Shown piece by piece: positions 32,545 to 42,345 of a stretch of 54,197 nt of DNA. The DNA is from CAZFQG01 sp964520785 (lineage in GTDB: Bacteria; Planctomycetota; Planctomycetia; Pirellulales; Thermoguttaceae). The translations under genes and the position numbers were made by a program. The DNA lies in contig CAZFQG010000013.1 of the NCBI GenBank assembly GCA_964520785.1, forward strand, positions 1 to 54,197. The letters are read 5' to 3'. Within the stretch, counting starts at the first letter, position 1. Each line of letters starts with the position of its first letter. Below the pieces are notes generated by a model. The model did not search any database, had not been told where the DNA came from, and was given only the letters and a program-made list of their open reading frames with translations.

Positions 32545-34779
32545 TTAGAGCTTGAAATTGAGCGTCTGCTGTGCCAGTCGCCAGGCCCTTTCCCAGATGG
32601 TCTTCGGTTCCGTGTGGATTTTAGCGCGGCCTCGCAGTCCGATCCGCAGCACGCCGTCCGGATTATCCAGAGGAGCCATGGCGGGGTAGGATGCGCTTTG
32701 AGGCCGTTCGACGCCCCCTTCGTCGGTTATGGTCGGCAAGTCGCCGCCGGCCTTGGGCGAAAGACGTGTCGGGGCGACGTCGATGGCCCGCGTGGGCAGT
32801 TCCGTCACCGTAGTGTAGGTGATATCCAACGGCAGGGACTCGAACTTGATCTCCACTTCCTGTCCCTGCTTTAAGAAGATTACGTCGCCCTGATCGACGA
32901 TCAGCATCGCTTCGAGCCGTTCGGGATCACCGATCTGGCAGAACAGAGTACTCTCTTCCAGCGTACAGCCCAGGTTCCGATCGTCGGTCGGCATTCCGTA
33001 CCAAGCGGGCAACTGGCCGGCCGGGTCTTTCTTGTTGGGCCGGAACGGAGGGGGCATTATGACCCCGTCGACGGGCGCCCTGAGCACCAGTCTTGCGGCG
33101 TCACGACGTTTCGTCGCGAGTTGTTCGTGAACCGCTTTTCGCGCCTTCTCGACGGCTTCCACCGAGGCGGCCGCCTGCGGATCGTCGAACCGGCGATACG
33201 CGAGGCTCTCGATCTGGCGGTCGTATTGCTCCGCCTCGCCGGTCAGCCGCGCAATCTCCAGTTGCAAATCGATATTCTCCAAGACGGCCAATATATCCCC
33301 CTTCTTGACCGTGTCGCCGGGCTTCACTGTCGATTCCCGCAAAATCCCGGGTACGGTCACGTACACCGGTTCGGCATCGCGTGGTTGGACCTCGAACGTA
33401 CAGAAGACGCTGTGGGGGAGGGGAATCAGGAAGACCCCGGCGGCGATGAGACTCAGGCCGGCCAGTGACGCGAACATTCGCGGCTTTTTCACTTTTTCAA
33501 GTCTCCCGGGAACATAGAAGAATTTGAACAACTTATAAAGCGGCATTACGACCAAGCCGAACAGCGACATGGCGATGATCGCGTGGCCGATGATCTCCAA
33601 CCGGTATGGTTTGAATACCTGGTACAAAAAATACAAAATCGACGCGAGGACGAACCAGCGGTAGCAGGCGGCCGCGACCGAATAGAACACGAAGAACATC
33701 TGATTCCGCCGCGGCAGAAACGGATCTTCCGGAGGTTCGATGCCGAGAAACCAGTCCCCCGCCTTGCGGCTGAGGATTTGGGTCGCTTTTTGCCGCAGAT
33801 TCGGAATTTCGGCGATATCGGCGAGGATGTAGTAGCCGTCATAGCGGAGCAGCGGGTTGGCGTTGAAGATCAACGTCGTCACCGACGCGATGAACATGAT
33901 GTTCAAGCACAGGTTGTTGATCAATCCGGGCTCGGTGAACCACCAGATGAAGGTGCAGATCGACGCCAACACGACCTCGACGAACATGCCGGCGGCGCCG
34001 ATCGCCGCGCGGTGCCATTTATTCGGCAACATCCAAGAGTCGGACACGTTGCAGTACAGGCAAGGCGTAAGAACCAGGATCATTACGCCCATCTCGTGAC
34101 ATTCCCCGCCGAAATGCTTGCAGGCCAGGCCGTGACCGAACTCGTGAAGAACCTTGGCGACCCCCAGCGTCGCCGCGAGCAACAAGGCGTTCGTCGGGCT
34201 GAAAAACTGGTAGAATCCCGGCAGTTTCGATTGGAATTCATCGAATTGAACGATGACCAAAGTCGCGGCCGACGCGATCAGTACCAGGCAGAAGAAGAAC
34301 GTGATGGGGGAGAAAATCCACTTGAAGTGGGGATACATCCACGTCAGAAGCCGCTCCGGATCGAACCCCTTGAAGCGGATGCATAGGATGTTGCTCATCG
34401 CGCCGAGCATTTCCTTGCGGCGCTTCTCGTCGCGGCGGGACTTCAGTTGCTTTCCCTGTCCCGGAACGTCCGCGATGACCAACCCGCTCTTGTGTAGCAT
34501 CCCGATGAACTGCTGCAATTCCTCCAGAGTGATCTTCTGGGGGGGAAACTCGGCCTCGAAGCGTTCCTTGATCTCGTCCAGGCTCGTCGCCCCGTCGATC
34601 ATCCCAAGAATGGCGTATTCCTCCTCCTGGAACCGGAAATAGTTCAAGCCGACCGGTTCCTTCACCACCCAATAGCTCTGTCCCAGGTAGTACTGTCTCC
34701 GCGCGGAGAGATCCGGGCGGACGCGGATCGTCAGGCGCCGCGCGGAGCTGGAAACAAGGCTGTCGCCGAGGGTGGCCAT
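32545..34779 (-). CDS. PqqD-like / M50 zinc protease / HlyD fusion membrane protein
   Basis: Protein of 744 residues in three parts: a PqqD-like winged-helix region (about 30-110; peptide-binding in related systems), a multi-pass M50 site-2-type protease core with HEFGH (212-216) and NPLLRYDGYY (Asp about 314), and a C-terminal HlyD/barrel-sandwich adaptor (from about 455; VPGILRESTVKPGDTVKKGD, and a helical hairpin). All zinc-binding residues of an M50 protease are present. The design is that of a membrane peptide-processing/export subunit. It is the last gene of a three-gene operon; I chose the ATG at 34779, as the sequence above it is not protein-like. Confidence 0.85.
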   Translation of the reverse strand: MATLGDSLVSSSARRLTIRVRPDLSARRQYYLGQSYWVVKEPVGLNYFRFQEEEYAILGMIDGATSLDEIKERFEAEFPPQKITLEELQQFIGMLHKSGLVIADVPGQGKQLKSRRDEKRRKEMLGAMSNILCIRFKGFDPERLLTWMYPHFKWIFSPITFFFCLVLIASAATLVIVQFDEFQSKLPGFYQFFSPTNALLLAATLGVAKVLHEFGHGLACKHFGGECHEMGVMILVLTPCLYCNVSDSWMLPNKWHRAAIGAAGMFVEVVLASICTFIWWFTEPGLINNLCLNIMFIASVTTLIFNANPLLRYDGYYILADIAEIPNLRQKATQILSRKAGDWFLGIEPPEDPFLPRRNQMFFVFYSVAAACYRWFVLASILYFLYQVFKPYRLEIIGHAIIAMSLFGLVVMPLYKLFKFFYVPGRLEKVKKPRMFASLAGLSLIAAGVFLIPLPHSVFCTFEVQPRDAEPVYVTVPGILRESTVKPGDTVKKGDILAVLENIDLQLEIARLTGEAEQYDRQIESLAYRRFDDPQAAASVEAVEKARKAVHEQLATKRRDAARLVLRAPVDGVIMPPPFRPNKKDPAGQLPAWYGMPTDDRNLGCTLEESTLFCQIGDPERLEAMLIVDQGDVIFLKQGQEVEIKFESLPLDITYTTVTELPTRAIDVAPTRLSPKAGGDLPTITDEGGVERPQSASYPAMAPLDNPDGVLRIGLRGRAKIHTEPKTIWERAWRLAQQTLNFKL

Positions 34780-34880
34780 GGGGTTCGGAGATAAATGGGA
34801 AAATCGGATGGAAGCGGCTGGACAATCATCGACTCGAAGCCGTCCCCGCCGAAGCGGCCCGGCCGCCGGCCGACGCGCCC

Positions 34881-35789
34881 TCACCGGGGCAGAACCGTCA
34901 TGTCGACGGACATGCCGGGGGCGAGGAGCCACGTGTCGTTCTCTTCGCGGTTTCGGACCTCGGCCCAGAACTCATACCGGTTGCCGTGCCCCAGGACGGG
35001 GTTGATGAACACGACCTCGCCGTCGAATTGCTCCCGGCGACCGTCGGAAAGGACCGCCTCGACGACGACCGGTTTGTGGTTGATCGCGGATGGGGAGTAG
35101 TCGGCGATGGCCAATTCGCCGCGGACTCGCAGCGTGTCCATCGAGACGACGTGGAACACCGGATCGCCCGGTTGGACCCACTCACCCAGGCGCCGCTCGA
35201 CCTTGACGACGACCCCGTCGATGGGGGACTTGATCTGACGTCTCTCGATCGCTTCGGCCGCCATCTCGACCTGGACCTCCTTCACGCGGTATTCGGCCGC
35301 GGCGACCTTCTCCTCGCTCTCGGAGACCTGAATCTGTTTCGACGCGCCGTCCGCTTTCAGCCAGAACTCCAGAAGCTCCAGTTCCGGTACCGATCCGGCG
35401 ACCTTATCGCGGGCGTCTTTGCGCCGCGTGTATTGCAGTTCGGCGACTTTGTAGGCGCTGACCTGGTACTCCCTGCTGATCTTGTTCTGCTCGATCTTCT
35501 CCGCGGCGACTTCCATCTCCGCCTTGGCCGCGCGGTGCTGGATACGAGCAAGTTTGTCGTCGATCCGCGCGAGCAATTCGTCCTTGGCGACATGGGCGCC
35601 CTCCTTCACCGCGACCACGTCCAGGACGCCCGATTCCTCCGCGGGCACCATCGCTTCGTCAATCAGCCCGACGAGACACTTCGCGGGCACTTTGACCGGC
35701 TCGGGCAATCCGGTCGTGTCGGCGGAGAAGCCGTTTCCGGCCTGGATCACGACGAAGAACGGAAGGAAAGCCGCTAATAACAAACGCAT
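34881..35789 (-). CDS. HlyD-family periplasmic adaptor protein
   Basis: Protein of 302 residues with a signal peptide (LLLAAFLPFFVVIQAGNGFSAD). The adaptor pattern is clear: first lipoyl half (VPAEESGVLDVVAVKEGAHVAKDELLARID), a coiled-coil hairpin (about 70-180; KAEMEVAAEKIEQNKISREY), second lipoyl half (IKSPIDGVVVKVERRLGEWVQPGDPVFHV), and a beta-barrel domain. It ends without a long tail. GGAG lies 10 bases before the ATG. It overlaps the previous gene's end region (the GAF-HlyD stop is at 35809) and is 101 bases before the M50 gene. Confidence 0.88.
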   Translation of the reverse strand: MRLLLAAFLPFFVVIQAGNGFSADTTGLPEPVKVPAKCLVGLIDEAMVPAEESGVLDVVAVKEGAHVAKDELLARIDDKLARIQHRAAKAEMEVAAEKIEQNKISREYQVSAYKVAELQYTRRKDARDKVAGSVPELELLEFWLKADGASKQIQVSESEEKVAAAEYRVKEVQVEMAAEAIERRQIKSPIDGVVVKVERRLGEWVQPGDPVFHVVSMDTLRVRGELAIADYSPSAINHKPVVVEAVLSDGRREQFDGEVVFINPVLGHGNRYEFWAEVRNREENDTWLLAPGMSVDMTVLPR

Positions 35790-35808
35790 TGCGAGGAACT
35801 CCTGTTTC

Positions 35809-37845
35809 CTAGAACCGGAAGAGTATCTTCGAGTAGATGAACGCGATCGCGTCGTGGAGCCAGACATAGCCCAGCGAACGCTTTCCGCAATAGACCTTGC
35901 CGGTCACGGTGGCCCCGGGACGGAGGTGAGGAAGCTCTTCCTTGTTAATGGCCACCTTGATGGTGACGGTGTTCCCCTCCTCGCCGCTGACCTCGGCGCT
36001 CTCGGCGACTTCCGCGATCTTTCCCTTCAACTGGACGTCCGGATCGGTCGCGAGTATGAACGTTACATCGAGATCTTTTTGGATTTGGTTTCGCGCGGTC
36101 GCGATGTGTCCCATCCGGTCCTCGGCCATCTTAAGCTCCAACTGCCATTCTCCGGTCGGATCGGCCACCTTCATCAGGACCTGACCCTGCTGTACCGGCC
36201 GTCCGATGAGCGTGTCGCGGACGTCCCAGGTGACGATTTGGCCGTCACAGGGACTCGTTACCTCCAAGTAGCGTTCCTTCTCCTCGTAAAGCCGCTGCTG
36301 TTCACCGAGGCTCTTGAGTTTCTGTTCCAATCCCGCCAACTCCCCTTGCAAGCGGTTCCTTTCCTCGGGACGCATCGACTCGCCGGAGTAGAGGGTTCTC
36401 CGGGTCGAGGCGATTTGCTCGTACGTCGTGGCGATTTGTCCGAGGACGTCGTCCCTGGCCACTTCAAGATCGATGTTGCGCAATAGTGCCAGCACCTGTC
36501 CCGTGGTCACGTTGTCCCCGTGCTTCACTTCAACCGATTCGACCACGCCGCCGATGTTCGCGAACACGTCGCGCCGGAGTATCGGTTCGAGCGTCCCCTT
36601 GGACTCCAAGTTGAAATCGGCCTGGAAGAAAACGAGAAACCCGAGCAGGACCAAAACGGCGACCGACACGGCGACCGTCTTCGGCAGAGTCCGCGCCTTG
36701 ACTAACCAACGCGACTTCCCGATCAATCGCCACACGGGCATCAGAAACAGACCGTGATGTTCCAGCGCGTTCGCCAGGGCCATCGAGCTGTGGGAGCAGA
36801 CGACCTCCACCCGCTGCCGCATCGCCGGAGAAACGCGCGAATTCTCGATCTGCTCGACGATCAGGGCTCCGATGGGAGCCTCGGCGTCCTCCGGTTTGTC
36901 GGGGTCTTGTTCGTCCTTGCTGATCTCGGGGCGTTTCAGCGGAAGCACGGCGACCGTCTTCGAGTGCGATTCGTCGACGTACTCCTGCACCGCCTCCTCC
37001 ACCTGGGGCGCCATGTCGGACGTGTCGCCGGTGTACCACATCGGTTCCCCCGAGGCGACGACCGCCTGAGACAACCTGCCCAACAGCCGAATCAGGTTGG
37101 AGCGCTTGTCAAAAAGGTCCTGTCCGCTTACCGCCTCGACCTGGCACTTCCGACCCTTGCGGATCGCGACGCTCACGCGATCGCATTCAATCAGCCGCCG
37201 GCCTTCGTTCGCGATCGTGTACGCCGTCAGGCGCGGGTCGAGCGTCGCATGGGCAACCCGAGTGAACTCCTCCAGCCGGGTCCAAAGCGCCTGCCGGTCG
37301 GAGAAGTGCCGCAGTTGGTGGCTCTTGATATAATCCGCGGCCAGTTCGCACATCTGACCGAGAAACCGGATATACCCCTTTTGCGTGTTGATGCCCGTAT
37401 CGGATCGCTGCAACACCTCGACCACCCCGACCGTCTCCAGGTCGGTCTTCAGTGGACCGAACAGGAGGAGGAAATCCGTGGGGTTGCCGACTTCGCCCGT
37501 TTCCCCCGCTCCAGAGTGGGCTGGAACGAGAAAGGGTTCCGGGCCCGTCAATGCCTTCCGGATCAGTTGGAGGTGTTGCTTTTGCCCCTCTTCGTCATTC
37601 TGAAGATTGGTTTGGTGGAGGTTGATCTGGAATTTGAGCGCAAGTTGGCCCCCCTCTCCGTCCAGCGTCCAAACCGCCCCCCCTACGGCGGCAAGTGCCG
37701 ATACGACCCGCGTCAGGAATTCGGGATAGAACTCCTCGGGAGAAACGTCAGACTTGGCAAGTTGCGCAATTTCGGCAACAAGCGCGCGGATCTGATTCTT
37801 CGTCTGTTCGATGAGTTGAGGGTCGAGGGACTGTTCGGTACTCAT
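35809..37845 (-). CDS. GAF domain / HlyD membrane protein
   Basis: Protein of 678 residues. The N-terminal half is cytosolic: a first GAF-like region (about 30-165) and a second GAF domain (about 185-350; LTAYTIANEGRRLIECDRVSVAI, PIGALIVEQIENSRV). One membrane helix (about 392-412; TVAVSVAVLVLLGFLVFF) leads to a periplasmic HlyD adaptor with barrel-sandwich halves (NIGGVVESVEVKHGDNVTTGQVLALL and VTSPCDGQIVTWDVRDTLIGRPVQQGQVL) and a coiled coil between. A GAF sensor fused to an adaptor suggests ligand-gated assembly of the transport machine. It is the first gene of the operon GAF-HlyD, HlyD, PqqD-M50-HlyD. Confidence 0.85.
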   Translation of the reverse strand: MSTEQSLDPQLIEQTKNQIRALVAEIAQLAKSDVSPEEFYPEFLTRVVSALAAVGGAVWTLDGEGGQLALKFQINLHQTNLQNDEEGQKQHLQLIRKALTGPEPFLVPAHSGAGETGEVGNPTDFLLLFGPLKTDLETVGVVEVLQRSDTGINTQKGYIRFLGQMCELAADYIKSHQLRHFSDRQALWTRLEEFTRVAHATLDPRLTAYTIANEGRRLIECDRVSVAIRKGRKCQVEAVSGQDLFDKRSNLIRLLGRLSQAVVASGEPMWYTGDTSDMAPQVEEAVQEYVDESHSKTVAVLPLKRPEISKDEQDPDKPEDAEAPIGALIVEQIENSRVSPAMRQRVEVVCSHSSMALANALEHHGLFLMPVWRLIGKSRWLVKARTLPKTVAVSVAVLVLLGFLVFFQADFNLESKGTLEPILRRDVFANIGGVVESVEVKHGDNVTTGQVLALLRNIDLEVARDDVLGQIATTYEQIASTRRTLYSGESMRPEERNRLQGELAGLEQKLKSLGEQQRLYEEKERYLEVTSPCDGQIVTWDVRDTLIGRPVQQGQVLMKVADPTGEWQLELKMAEDRMGHIATARNQIQKDLDVTFILATDPDVQLKGKIAEVAESAEVSGEEGNTVTIKVAINKEELPHLRPGATVTGKVYCGKRSLGYVWLHDAIAFIYSKILFRF

Positions 37846-38204
37846 TCTGCTTCAGTTCGGAGGTGGAATAACCTGACCGCGCGGCGTCTCCTACATCTAA
37901 TACGAGAAGTATAGGTCCGCGGTGCATCCGTTTCCTTGGTTTTGCCATCGGGATTCCCAAAGATTTAGATCGTCGCGGCACTCTGGCCACCCGCCTTCCC
38001 AATCGTCCAATTTCTCCGGATACCGACATCCGCTATTCTGCACAATCGGCATTCAGGATAAAAGGGGAAACTGCCGAATTGTGGGTCGTAGGGATGGACG
38101 CCCGGCGTTATACTCCCATTATCCCATACAATCCGCGTCTTTTTCAATTCAATACCCCTAAAGGGGTTAAGATATATAAAAACACAAAAGCAAAGAAATA
38201 GTTA
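37846..38204. other. Divergent intergenic region
   Basis: Separates the leftward GAF-HlyD operon from the rightward glycosyltransferase gene. No gene is supported. A CCCCTAAAGGGG inverted repeat lies at 38155-38166, and a CGGCA/TGCCG hairpin near 38047-38076. The last 40 bases before the glycosyltransferase are AT-rich. No good promoter or known RNA was recognised. Confidence 0.45.
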
Positions 38205-39152
38205 ATGGTAAGTCAGTTTTTCGCGGTCTTGGCGACTTCCCGTAGAACGGCGCTCCTGGAGAACACGCTCCACTCGCTGGCGCACTGCGAACAACCAGAG
38301 ACCTACCGGGGCACCATCGTGATTGAAAACGGCGGCCACCGGACGGCCCATTCGTTGGTGGAATCCTTCCGCCCCACGCTTCAAACCCGGTATTTGCACC
38401 TCCCGGAGGGGAATAAGAGCCGTGCCTTGAACGCCGCGGTGGACTCGCTCGCGGAGTCACTCTCGGATGAAACGCTGGTATTCTTCACGGACGACGATGT
38501 CGAATTTCACCCGCGCCTTTTGATGGAGTACGCCGAGGCATCGGCGTTCAAAGGGCCGGGCAACATGTTCGGCGGGCCAACCGATCCAGGCTATGATTCC
38601 GAACCTCCCGATTGGCTACATCCGTATCTGCCGCGGAGCGCTCGCGGGTGGAGCATCGATACGAGGGAGATGACTCGCATCCGGAAGCCGAAGCTTCTCG
38701 GTTTCAACTGGGCCGCCTTCGTTTCGGATTTGAGAAGAATCGGCGGATTCGATCCCAACTACGGGCCCGGCGGTAGTTACGGTAGTGGGCAAGAGACCTA
38801 CGCTCAGATCAAGCTTATGCGAAAGGGGGTGCGTTGTTGGTACCTTCCCGAAGCAAGAGTCCGGCATTACGTTCCGGTGGAACGATGCACCCCTGAATGG
38901 GCTCTCCGCCGCGCGCATCGGATGGGGCGCGGCTACGGCTTGTTCCAGCAAACGCCGCTGCGCCGCGGCTTCTGGTTTCTTACCGCGGCGGGGGGCGTGG
39001 CCGCCGCGCGTCTTTGGAGGTCCCTCCCCGGCGAGCACGACCAGGAACGGCCTCGATTTGCCGCCGAGTACTACGAATCGCTCTTCGCGGGCGTTCTCGA
39101 AGGGCTCCGCGCGAAGCAGTATCAGCGACGTTCGGCGGCCCCGGCGTGCTGA
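38205..39152 (+). CDS. Family 2 glycosyltransferase
   Basis: Protein of 315 residues. GT-A pattern: VLATSRRTALLENTLHSL and IVIENGG for nucleotide binding, the metal-binding FFTDDDVEFHPRLL (DDD as DxD), and the FNWAAFVSDLRRIGGFDPNYGPGG acceptor-side segment with the GQETY catalytic-like acidic motif. No membrane helix, so cytosolic, probably using a nucleotide sugar to extend a surface glycan. The start codon lacks a clear ribosome site, common for this organism. Confidence 0.9.
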   Translation: MVSQFFAVLATSRRTALLENTLHSLAHCEQPETYRGTIVIENGGHRTAHSLVESFRPTLQTRYLHLPEGNKSRALNAAVDSLAESLSDETLVFFTDDDVEFHPRLLMEYAEASAFKGPGNMFGGPTDPGYDSEPPDWLHPYLPRSARGWSIDTREMTRIRKPKLLGFNWAAFVSDLRRIGGFDPNYGPGGSYGSGQETYAQIKLMRKGVRCWYLPEARVRHYVPVERCTPEWALRRAHRMGRGYGLFQQTPLRRGFWFLTAAGGVAAARLWRSLPGEHDQERPRFAAEYYESLFAGVLEGLRAKQYQRRSAAPAC

Positions 39153-39271
39153 ACCGAGGCGTCATCCCCGCGGATTACCCGCGGTTCGAGTGGTCACGGA
39201 CCGGCTCCGCGAGACGAATTCCGCGCGAACTCGGCGGAGCACGAGTTGGTTCGAAGAAAGCTCCCATTCGC

Positions 39272-39300
39272 TTGATTGGGCAAAATGTGTCTTTTACAAT
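39272..39300 (+). promoter_or_regulatory. Sigma-70-like promoter of the esterase gene
   Basis: TTGATT (39272-39277), 17-base spacer, TACAAT (39295-39300). Transcription would start around 39307 with a leader of about 45 bases before the ATG at 39351. Confidence 0.5.
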
Positions 39301-39350
39301 GCGCTCATTGGACCAATCGATCCGTTACCCATTCGGCGACGAGGCCTTTG

Positions 39351-40238
39351 ATGAGACGTATCTCATTCGTAGTCATTCCATTTGTCTTCACGCTCAGCGC
39401 ATCACTTTTCGCCGCTGACCCGGCCGCGGAACCCCTCTGGCCCGCGGGGGCGCCCGGCGCGCTTGGCAACGAGCCGAAGGACATCCCGACGATGATGACC
39501 TTTTTGCCGCCGGTGGAGAACGCGGCGAAGACGGCGGTCGTCATCGTGCCCGGCGGGGGCTACGGCGGGGTCTGCGTGGAACGAGAAGGGGTCCGTTCGG
39601 CGAAGTGGCTCAGTTCGCTCGGAATCGCCGCTTTCGTCGTCGATTACCGGCATCGCGGCCGCGGGTACGGCCATCCGGCGCCGCTCCAGGATGCCCAGAG
39701 GGCGATCCGCACCGTCCGAGCGAAGGCGGGCGAGCAGGGAATCGCCCCGGAGCGGATTGGAATCATGGGGTTCTCCGCCGGAGGACATCTCGCATCGTCC
39801 GCCGGTACCCACTTCGACAAGGGCGATCCGGACGCCGAGGACCCCGTCGAGCGGGTCAGTTGCCGCCCGGACTTCTTGATCCTGGGCTATCCCGTGATTG
39901 CCTTCGGGGAACCGTTCACCCACGTCGGTTCACAGCACAATTTGTTGGGCCGGGACGCCGACGCGGCGCTCATCGCGAAGATGTCGAGCGAGAAGCAGGT
40001 CACCGCCGAAACGCCGCCGGCGTTTCTCTTCACCATGAACGAGGATACGGTGGTTCCGGCGGAAAACGCCATCTTCTTCTATATGGCCCTCCGCAAAGCC
40101 GGTGTTCCGGCCGAGTTGCACGTTTACGAAAAAGGCATCCACGGGGCCGGAGTCTATTACGACGACGTCACGACCGGCGTCAAAGCCTGGCGCGCGCAAT
40201 GCGAAAACTGGCTGCGCGACCGGAAATTACTCCGGTAG
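39351..40238 (+). CDS. Secreted alpha/beta hydrolase, acetyl-esterase-like
   Basis: Protein of 295 residues with a signal peptide (RRISFVVIPFVFTLSASLFAAD). The fold is the BD-FAE/acetyl-esterase type: the oxyanion segment VIVPGGGYGG, nucleophile Ser in GFSAGGH, then Asp in MNEDTVVP and His in GIHGAG. Such planctomycete proteins follow xylan- or algal-polysaccharide-degrading enzymes and remove acetyl or feruloyl esters outside the cytoplasm. The start at 39351 was chosen because it opens the signal peptide. Confidence 0.9.
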   Translation: MRRISFVVIPFVFTLSASLFAADPAAEPLWPAGAPGALGNEPKDIPTMMTFLPPVENAAKTAVVIVPGGGYGGVCVEREGVRSAKWLSSLGIAAFVVDYRHRGRGYGHPAPLQDAQRAIRTVRAKAGEQGIAPERIGIMGFSAGGHLASSAGTHFDKGDPDAEDPVERVSCRPDFLILGYPVIAFGEPFTHVGSQHNLLGRDADAALIAKMSSEKQVTAETPPAFLFTMNEDTVVPAENAIFFYMALRKAGVPAELHVYEKGIHGAGVYYDDVTTGVKAWRAQCENWLRDRKLLR

Positions 40239-40317
40239 AGTTATTCGAGCGCGTCCAAGCTCCTTTTCTCCTCTCGAACCGTCGCCGGGTGTCTGTCCCG
40301 GAAACGGGCACGATGAT

Positions 40318-42231
40318 TCAGGGATCGGCGTACTCGGCCACAATACGCGAAGGGGTCTTTGGTGCCGCGAACATCGCGTAGTCAATGCCTGTGATTCGCT
40401 CGGGCGTCCAACTCAATTTCCTGCCGTCGGCGGTGAGCGAGCGGAGGGGGCGCCCCGACCAGGTCAGGGGAATCATGACGGTTAGATCCTCGCGATCCGA
40501 CGCCGTGTGATAATCGAATTCCAGCGTGCTCGGTTCGCGATCGGAGCCGGGCTTCCATGTAATCCCAGCGAACCGGACGGCGTCGCGGGCCTGGACGAAA
40601 TCGAGCAGCATTTCGGCCGACCAGCTTGGGATTCCGTGGTCCCGGCAGTACTTCCAGATGATCGGCGGCCACTTGGGCGTGATCGGGTCGTAGCCGTTGT
40701 AACGGATCGGGTGGATGCCGTTGGCGAACGCCGAATAGTAGCCCGCTTGCGCCGCCTCGAACAGGGCCTTGATCACTTCGACGGCCTGCTCCACCGTCGC
40801 GTTGGCGGCGAAATGGGGGTCGGCAAACCATTCATCCGGAAAATGGGTGACCTGCTGGTAGATGTCTAGCATTTCTCCCTTTTCGTTGATCATCCGCTGC
40901 GGCAGGCCGGTGCCGAACATGTAGCCGCTTTCGGTAAGGACGTCGCCGTCTTTGAAGAGGTGGACGTAGTTGAGATCCATCCGGGTGCCATGTTTCGCCT
41001 CGATGGCCGCCATCTCGACCCAGCCGGTCCAGTCGACCGTGTGATTCCGCGCCGTGCGAGATCCGTGTCCGAATTTGTCGCGCAGCTCGGCGACGATCCG
41101 TCCGTACGCCTCATCCAGGGCGCCCTCGGCGCCGGCGCCCTCGGCACCGTCCGCGTAGACGTGTACCCCAACCTCGTGGCCCGCGGCACGCCACGCGGCC
41201 TCCTCGGCGGGCGTCGTCTTGGCGATCCCGATATTCCTGAGATAAAGCGTAAAAGCGCCGCCGTAACTCGCCGCGTCGCGCAGGACGGGGTCGCAAATCG
41301 ACCCGTAGTCGTCCTCCGCGTCACCGGCGTTCACCAGGAGGACCTTGTGCATCCGAGGCAGGTACCACATCCGCGGGAGCGGCCCCGCGGCGGTGTCGAT
41401 GATTGCGTTGGCCAACAGACGTTGCAGCATGTCCGCCTGGGGGATTCGCAACCTTCGCTTGTCGAACCACGTCGTTCCGTCCGTCCGGCTGAACAGGTCC
41501 AGCGGCCGGTAGCCGGGGATATTGTCCCCCTCGGTGTCCGCCCACCGCGGGTTCCCCTGGCGCGTCAGAACCACGCTCTTGGCCGGATCGAAGGCGACGG
41601 CGACGGCCCGGCCGCGCCCAACCTGGTTCACGGTGACGGCCGGATTCGCCGAGGGCGTATCGGCATCCCGGTACAAATGGGCCAATGCCCGGGCGCCCTC
41701 AAGAGCGTACTCGGTCGCCGTTCCGTGATACTGAAGCGGCTCCGGCCCGATCCCACGGCCGATCGTGGTCGTCGCGTCCACGGCGAAATACTGCAAGATA
41801 TCTTCGCTGCGCGTATCGAGAACCGTCAGACCGAACAACTCGGCCATCGCCGGACCGGGCCGGCTCGCTATCAACAGGCCTCCCTGCCGAACGAAATCGC
41901 AGAATGGTCGAGCCTCGGACGGACCGACCTCCATTTCGCCGAGGAGCACTACGGAAAAGGCGGCCAGGAACGCTTCCGGATCCTCGGCCGCGCGCAACAC
42001 GGACCGATCCACCTGCTGGAACGCGACCAATCCTTCCCCGCGGAGGATTTCACACAGGTAATTGGCGAACGGATTGCTCTGGTATGCCTGGTCGGTCAAA
42101 ACCAGGATGGGCGCAGTCGCCTGGGGCAACTCCCGGCCGGACATGCAGGGTGCCGGTAGCAATACCAGGAAAACGGCCGCCAGGCCGCGGCCTCCGATTG
42201 AGGGGCGTAATGCGCGCATGAAGATCACCAT
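40318..42231 (-). CDS. Secreted polysaccharide-deacetylase-like protein with amidotransferase-like N-domain
   Basis: Protein of 637 residues. After a signal sequence (GGRGLAAVFLVLLPAPCMSG; possible lipobox-free cleavage) comes an alpha-beta region (about 45-270) reminiscent of the GATase1-like/beta-galactosidase trimerisation fold (ILVLTDQAYQSN, FCDFVRQGGLLIASRPG, VAFDPAKSVV). The second half (about 300-560) resembles a NodB-type barrel: KVLLVNAGDAEDDYGSI, GHEVGVHVY and the RNHTVDW segment are like the metal-binding His/Asp loops of deacetylases. Both ATG 42231 and 42219 are possible starts. The exact activity is unknown; the genes around it handle polysaccharides. Confidence 0.65.
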   Translation of the reverse strand: MVIFMRALRPSIGGRGLAAVFLVLLPAPCMSGRELPQATAPILVLTDQAYQSNPFANYLCEILRGEGLVAFQQVDRSVLRAAEDPEAFLAAFSVVLLGEMEVGPSEARPFCDFVRQGGLLIASRPGPAMAELFGLTVLDTRSEDILQYFAVDATTTIGRGIGPEPLQYHGTATEYALEGARALAHLYRDADTPSANPAVTVNQVGRGRAVAVAFDPAKSVVLTRQGNPRWADTEGDNIPGYRPLDLFSRTDGTTWFDKRRLRIPQADMLQRLLANAIIDTAAGPLPRMWYLPRMHKVLLVNAGDAEDDYGSICDPVLRDAASYGGAFTLYLRNIGIAKTTPAEEAAWRAAGHEVGVHVYADGAEGAGAEGALDEAYGRIVAELRDKFGHGSRTARNHTVDWTGWVEMAAIEAKHGTRMDLNYVHLFKDGDVLTESGYMFGTGLPQRMINEKGEMLDIYQQVTHFPDEWFADPHFAANATVEQAVEVIKALFEAAQAGYYSAFANGIHPIRYNGYDPITPKWPPIIWKYCRDHGIPSWSAEMLLDFVQARDAVRFAGITWKPGSDREPSTLEFDYHTASDREDLTVMIPLTWSGRPLRSLTADGRKLSWTPERITGIDYAMFAAPKTPSRIVAEYADP

Positions 42232-42345
42232 ATGGTTTTGACATTCGCGGGGATCCCGCTTCCTTCGCCTCGGCCACCGGGACCCCGCGACGGCGGCCGA
42301 ACAAACTAAGTCTTGCGGCCGGATGCATCCATGTCAACTCCCCCT

